Shown here: piece after piece, positions 59,351-64,000 of the stretch
Layout of the letters: each line of letters opens with the position of its first letter
Position numbering within the stretch: the stretch's first letter is position 1
The notes under the pieces: model-generated
What the model was told of the DNA's origin: nothing
Database searches by the model: none
The model's input: the letters and a program-made list of their open reading frames with translations, nothing else
Assembly (NCBI RefSeq): GCF_019059575.1
Contig: NW_024881670.1
Span: 827,349-891,348, forward strand
DNA: 64,000 nt
Origin: Amphibalanus amphitrite
Lineage: Eukaryota; Arthropoda; Thecostraca; Balanomorpha; Balanidae
Direction of reading: 5' to 3'
Position numbers and translations under genes: made by a program

Positions 59351-60198
59351 CACGCGCAGTGGAAGGGTTGCGAGTACTACGCCCAGTGGAAGGGGGGATG
59401 GCGCCCCCCCCCCTAAGATCTCAGCTCCCAGTCGAGCTAGGAAGACGAAATTTGGAGGGTAGGTGGGGGGCCCTGGGGCACTCTGTTGTGTGTGAATGTC
59501 ATGACCCTAGGTCAATATCTTCAAGGTCAAAGGAGGTCAAATGTGGTCAAATCTGTCATATGAGCGACTTTTTTGCGTTTACACGCCGATAACTCAAAAA
59601 GTTACCGGCCGATTTTCTTTTTTCTTTCACTGTACGAAAGAACATACATTTGTGAGTATGTAGAATGAATTTCTAGTTAATCAAACAATAAATATAGCAG
59701 TTAGAAGCCTGCTAAGGGTAAGATGTCGCCGGCTGAAGCGGGATCGGCGGACGCGGAAAAGCGGCAATCACAATTTTGTGTTTACACACTCATAACTCAA
59801 GTTTTTACCGGCCGATATTCAAAATTCTTTGACCATAAGATTTCCTGTACATTTCTTAGTCTTCTCACCAAATTTGACGCGAATAGAATATAATCAGCGG
59901 TAAGGAGCGCGGTGTAAAGACGGAACAGTCCCCCGGCACAGTCTACAATTCAGGCGGCGCGTAACGGCTGGCGCCGGCCGCCGAGCCGCCGCGCCGCCGC
60001 GGCGCCAGGATGTTTGACTTTACACCGCTATTACTAGAAAAGTTGCGAATCGATTTTCTTATTTCTTGCACGAGAAGATCCGCCATTCAATTCTGGACAG
60101 GTAGTCCAAATTTCAAATTAATATTATGTTTGCGGCGCGAGTTATTGGCGAAAAACAGGAGGGGTGGGCGAAATCCGTCCCCCCTTCCACTGTGCGTG
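59351..60198. mobile_element. TTAA-flanked MITE with CACGCRCAGTGGAAGG ends
   Basis: Ends CACGCGCAGTGGAAGG and, inverted, CACGCACAGTGGAAGG, with TTAA on both sides (59347-59350 and 60199-60202). It is 848 bp long. It has G-run/C-run segments near both ends and direct AGGTCA-type words (CAAGGTCAAAGGAGGTCAAA at about 59523-59541). The phrase CGATAACTCAAAAAGTTACC then GGCCGATTTT at about 59586 resembles the motif shared by arrays A and B. Confidence 0.82.
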
Positions 60199-60202
60199 TT
60201 AA

Positions 60203-60699
60203 AGGGACTATCCCACCTTTAACATGGGGTTTGAGTTGAGATAGCCAAGTTTGCGGCGAGGTTCAGAAACCACTATCTATCTAGGTTGCAACCCCCCCGG
60301 CCTCTTGGTGTTGAAGAAATTCGTTCCCTTCATTTGAAAATGGGCCTTGTACAAGGCCCAATCTTCAACATGGAGCGACCGTTAGTGTGACGTCACCTCG
60401 TTTAGTCATTCTGATTTAAATGGGTTTCTTCGTTGAAAAATCGCTTAAAACTTGGTCTGAACTTTGTTGTGGTGCCTACAGAGTAAAAAGAATCAGCTTT
60501 ATGACAGTAATGTGGCCTGGGGAAGGAGGTAATTTTGGGCTGTGACGTCACATATTTGAAAGTTTGTGTTTGGAATATGGGAAGCCTAAGATGTTTAATG
60601 AAAAATAAATGCCAGAACCGTGTTCCTGGTCATCCAATCTATAAAGTCAGGCACAATTTAACTGGTTTTAACAACATTTTAGAAGGTGGGATAGTCCCT
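60203..60699 (+). mobile_element. TTAA-flanked MITE, AGGGAC family (copy a)
   Basis: Ends AGGGACTATCCCACCTT, inverted at the right. The left TTAA is shared with the preceding element and the right TTAA (60700-60703) with the following one. It carries the 20-bp palindrome TGGGCCTTGTACAAGGCCCA at 60341-60360 and several TGACGTCA words. It is 497 bp long and non-autonomous. Confidence 0.85.
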
Positions 60700-60703
60700 T
60701 TAA

Positions 60704-61221
60704 AGGGACTGCCCCACCTTTGCATTAGTTCTGAGTTGAGATAGCCAAGTTGGCGGCCAGGTTCAGAAACCACTATATATCCTGGTCGCAATATCCTCAG
60801 TTTCGTGGTGTTAAAGAAATTCGTTCCCTTCATTTGAAAAGTGGGCCTTAGCTAAGGCCCTATCTCTTAACTATTAACGGCCATTTGATGACGTCATTTG
60901 CATTTTGAACGCCTGTCATGCATGTGAAGTTTAACTTGATTTACGAATAAGCTAATCAGAGACACTTGTTATTGTATGAGCCGCGTCATATTTGAGAGCA
61001 AATACCTATATTTGCTGCCAAATTTCCCCCACATTGACATGAAGTAAATCCTTCATTACGTCACAGATCCGATCTAAATGACGTCACGATGAAATATAGA
61101 AGTCGCAATATCTCAAAAAGTGTACAATGAAAACGCGTAAAAACTTGCAAAATTCGTCACAATATCATGAGTAACATTTCCGAATCTTAAATAGTACTTT
61201 TTTGAAGGTGGGATAGTCCCT
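60704..61221 (+). mobile_element. TTAA-flanked MITE, AGGGAC family (copy b)
   Basis: The left end AGGGACTGCCCCACCTT follows the shared TTAA. The right end is AAGGTGGGATAGTCCCT followed by TGTAA, a slightly altered TTAA. At the site equivalent to the palindrome in copy a it has GGGCCTTAGCTAAGGCCC (60843-60860). GATGACGTCAT occurs at about 60888. It is 518 bp long. Confidence 0.83.
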
Positions 61222-61658
61222 TGTAATCAAGAAGAAAATGTTTGTACTTACCAGAAGCACCTACACAGTGCGCAATCACATTCATGAGACCGTCAATGTT
61301 CTCAGCAAATGTCTTCCGCTATGAAATTGTGCCCGACTTATTCTCACATGCAATGAGCGTTGCAGACACCGGCGCTGGCGGTGATGTGCCCCAAAAGACC
61401 ATGCATCTTCGCTTTTAGACGCCACTGACCGCGCAGAGAACACACATTTGCCAGTCACGCACAGTAAAACACAATAGCTGGACTCCCGGCCGTCATGCTG
61501 TTAGCCGCATGGTATCTGTGGCTGCGGCTAGGCTAACTGAGCACTGCATTCCCAGATGTGTCCAGCAGTGTCCCTAGTTGACCGAGATTCTGACCAGACG
61601 TGGTCAGCACACCTCAGCTGCGCACCCTGTCACCCGCAGTGACGGAGTGTGTCTGGTA
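61222..61658. other. Unique DNA upstream of a small candidate frame
   Basis: Mixed-composition sequence without a supported gene. ATGCTGTTAGCCGC near 61495 echoes ATGCTGTTAGCTGC at 61659. Confidence 0.35.
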
Positions 61659-61928
61659 ATGCTGTTAGCTGCCACCCTCCCCGCCCTGTCTGCCAGCTCC
61701 CTCTGCAGACCTGGACGGCACGTGCCGCGCGGCTGGACGGTTCTGATTGCCGCTAATGTAATGAGCGCCCCGGACTGCCCAGCCCGCGCACTAAAGCTTA
61801 TCACAATGATCCCAGACTTAGTGTCGCGCCTTTCTGTGGAGAGCATTTGTGCTCGGAAGATTGTAACGCCTCATGGATTTAGCTGCCAAATAACTACCAT
61901 GAATAAAAAGTATAATCCCATGATTTAA
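61659..61928 (+). CDS. Small hypothetical protein with signal-like N-terminus
   Basis: An 89-codon frame from a true ATG begins MLLAATLPALSASSLCRPGR, which would serve as a signal peptide. It continues through HVPRGWTVLIAANVMSAPDC to a basic, AT-richer tail. The upstream CCCGCAG at 61634-61639 could be an acceptor in the 5' leader. No domain is recognised. The coding character fades after residue 65. Confidence 0.2.
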   Translation: MLLAATLPALSASSLCRPGRHVPRGWTVLIAANVMSAPDCPARALKLITMIPDLVSRLSVESICARKIVTPHGFSCQITTMNKKYNPMI

Positions 61929-62800
61929 TGACACAATGATAAAAATATTATCAATGGAAAATCATAGCATCAAAAATAAGTGAGGCACGAGTAAGTCATG
62001 CAGGTGCTTTAACGGCAAACAGCCTATTGCAAAATGTATGTGGCCGGAGGGATTCGTAACGCAGACCTGAAAACGAATGCCTGGCTCAATATCCGTCTGA
62101 TGAACCTGGCTCCCGCAACACTGGTAGTGGTGACTGACGTCTTGTGACCTGTCTGATACGCTCGGCTCTGGGAATGTCCTGTCACTGGCACAGGAATCTC
62201 CGTCTGACAGCTCTCCCGACCCCCTGGTCCCCTGCCCGTGCCACTGCGAAATGGACCTCACGCTCTGAAGGACAGCCGTAGGATTGGATGAGATAACAGG
62301 GTGACGAGCCGACCGTCCAATGGACCTAATGACGTGACACCGGCTGTGGCAGCTGATGTGGCGTGAGCTGCAGAATGTGACTCCAATGTCCGGCCAGGAT
62401 GGAACTCCGATGTCCGGCAGCCCGCCAACTGACCCGAATGCCCCGCTTCAGTTTTAGGCTTATCGTCGTTTTAGGTTATTTGCAGGCCTGAACACCAATA
62501 ACAGTGAAATAAATTTCAAAATAAAAGTTTGAAATTAATATTTGGGTTTTCATTTGATAGCGTTGCTGCATTTTTAAGCTCATGGTGTTGGAAAAACTTT
62601 TCGATTATTTACGGCCTAAAAACTTAAGATGGAAAATGAATATTTTTCTGGTTATTTTGTAATAGAGCACCATAAAACCCGTGCATCTGTAGAAAATAGA
62701 ATATCATCTGAGGATTGAGTTGTCACATCCCAACTTTTCGAAAACTCGGACATGAGAGCACAGGAATAGCCATCGACTGGATGAACTTTTTGATTGCCAT
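61929..62800. other. Unique DNA, one protein-like stretch
   Basis: A plus-strand frame at about 62135-62266 reads LTSCDLSDTLGSGNVLSLAQ, then ESPSDSSPDPLVPCPCHCEM, DLTL and a stop. It could be a terminal exon, but I see no good acceptor. The rest is AT-rich. Confidence 0.25.
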
Positions 62801-63440
62801 CTTACCGGCTATCGAGACCGAGACAGTTACCGCGCCGTGGCCATTACGTCTGGGAATCCGGCTCTGAGCCCCGCACTGCGTCCTATCGCGCTGCGATCCA
62901 CCCTCCGGACCAAGGCTTCGGCCGTATGCATTACGTGACACCGCACGAACAATCTCCACAAGAGCAATGGTGTGCCCGATCCCGGCAATCGGGACAGTAA
63001 ATCTGGAGAAACGCTGCACGTAGCACGCACTATCTTGTCACACGCCGTACCTTTCGATGGATTCAAAGTCACCCTTCCGGTGCGATTCTTAGGCGCCTCT
63101 CGGTTCCGGTTTTCGACAAAGCGTTGGCGACGGGCTGGGATTTCGGCGCGTGGCAATGGTTTGCAATTTCCAGTTGGGAGCCGCACGCTGGTATTGAGCT
63201 GGTGGCAGATGCCCGGATATTCTAAACACGTACGGGACCGGTGTCGGTCTCTTGTGGGCGGCGATGGCGGCGGGGGCGGACCGCGGGCGGCGGACGAGCG
63301 CAGGAGGCTCCCAGGAAACAGCAGCCCCGGAAAGTCAATCTGGGGGACGACGGGTGGCTCCGGGACTTCTGTCGGGAGCATCGCCGCCACGGAATAGAAG
63401 GCGACAGGCGGCGAGATGCAATGTGGTCAAAATAAACTCA
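62801..63440. other. GC-rich island with overlapping open frames
   Basis: Long frames are open on both strands, as expected of GC-rich DNA. Two stretches read most like protein. On the plus strand at about 63295-63433 there is RAQEAPRKQQPRKVNLGDDG then WLRDFCREHRRHGIEG, ending in TAA within AATAAA. On the minus strand at 62931-63002 there is a cysteine-rich 23-residue end after an acceptor-like TTTCTCCAG. The two cannot be ranked from sequence alone. Confidence 0.3.
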
Positions 63441-63603
63441 AGTCAGAGTCAGATGAAGCCCGATACGCGATCCCTAGGGTGCCGGTGGTGAATTATGATG
63501 AGCTGTGAACAAAAGTTTTGCTTATTTTAGCTTATTTTTCTTGGAGGTTGGATGCCTTCTGCTTTCTGTTGGTGGTAAAATTCATCAGACATGGCAGGAT
63601 TCC

Positions 63604-63740
63604 AAAGTACGAGTTTAACTCGTACTTTAGGCGTGCGAGTTAAAGTACCAGTAAGTAGGAATGTAGGAGTACTTTTAAGTACGAGTCTAGCTCGTCCTTT
63701 GGACTCGTACTTTTACATGCCAACTCGTACTAATATTTTT
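63604..63740. repeat. AGTACGAGT palindrome cluster
   Basis: AAAGTACGAGTT-T-AACTCGTACTTT at 63604-63628 is a perfect 12-bp inverted pair. Related GTACGAGT/ACTCGTAC words recur to about 63735 (GGAGTACTTTTAAGTACGAG, GGACTCGTACTTTTA). It looks like a small foldback repeat. Confidence 0.65.
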
Positions 63741-63847
63741 ACTTGAAAGTCCGAATTCAAAGTGAGCCCTTATGGTTTGTGAGACACTATTACATTTTCA
63801 CTTTTGAAACTCGCTTTCTTTTCCATATTTCCCAGACTTTTTCTTCT

Positions 63848-64000
63848 ATAACTTTCTTTCTTTCTTTCTTTCTCTCTTTCCTTCTTTCTTTCTTTCTTTC
63901 TTTCTTTCTTCTTTCTTTCTTTCTTTCTCTTCTTTCTTTCTTCTTTCTTTTCTTTCTTTCTTTCTTTTTTTTCTTTCTTTTTTTTTTCTTTTTTTTTTTT
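63848..64000. repeat. (TTTC)n pyrimidine tract
   Basis: A nearly uninterrupted TTTC/TTTTC microsatellite runs to the end of the window, grading into a T run. Such homopurine-homopyrimidine DNA often ends assembly contigs. Confidence 0.9.

Noticed and set aside
1-64000. LTR or other retroelement, or viral remnants
   Set aside because: I saw no reverse transcriptase, integrase or capsid-like frame, and no paired long terminal repeats.

Overview
The window is animal nuclear DNA: genes have GT-AG introns, TATA-type promoters and large repeat-filled intergenic spaces. Two chitin-binding (Rebers-Riddiford) cuticle protein genes and a degenerin/ENaC-type sodium channel gene place it in an arthropod. 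The alanine-rich cuticle protein with its repeated EVxAAKAEFxRLY blocks, and the TTAGG tracts, fit a crustacean. A barnacle is my guess, but the sequence does not prove it.

Layout. 1-3.1 kb: non-coding DNA with a 21-bp minisatellite ending in a perfect 18-bp hairpin. 3.1-13.1 kb: the only confidently genic block, with an RR-1-like cuticle gene (+), an eight-exon DEG/ENaC channel gene (+) and a second cuticle gene (-). Each cuticle gene has a tiny first coding exon and a phase-0 intron inside the signal peptide. 13-27 kb: mostly non-coding, with a hAT-type MITE that has a perfect 8-bp target duplication, a TTAA-type MITE, TTAGG tracts and one GC-rich candidate gene. 27.7-36.3 kb (array A): about 19 head-to-tail units of ~430 bp. 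37.8-42.9 kb: a 5-kb element with long inverted arms and other elements nested inside. 43.6-45.9 kb: a TTAA-flanked element carrying a TA-flanked element. 47.5-57.9 kb (array B): seven head-to-tail units, the last four ~1.52 kb each. 58-64 kb: a fragmentary candidate gene, three TTAA elements placed back to back, GC-rich islands and a long TTTC/TTTTC tract at the end.

The main unusual feature is the pair of tandem arrays. Their units run from 5'-TC to CTAG-3', array A units have a hairpin just inside the 3' end, and successive units abut as CTAG|TC. These are Helitron-type termini, so I read both arrays as non-autonomous Helitron-like elements amplified head to tail. Unit U2 of array B carries the core of array A, which links the two families. 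A motif of about 35 bp (NNNGGCTGGGCCGATT, then GCTCAAATTTGG or similar) recurs in both arrays, in a separate fragment at 15.6-16.0 kb and, more weakly, in the TTAA elements. I cannot assign it a function.

Limits: no search could be run. Exon joins were worked out by hand from frame and splice sites. Single-exon candidates outside the 3-13 kb block are weak.
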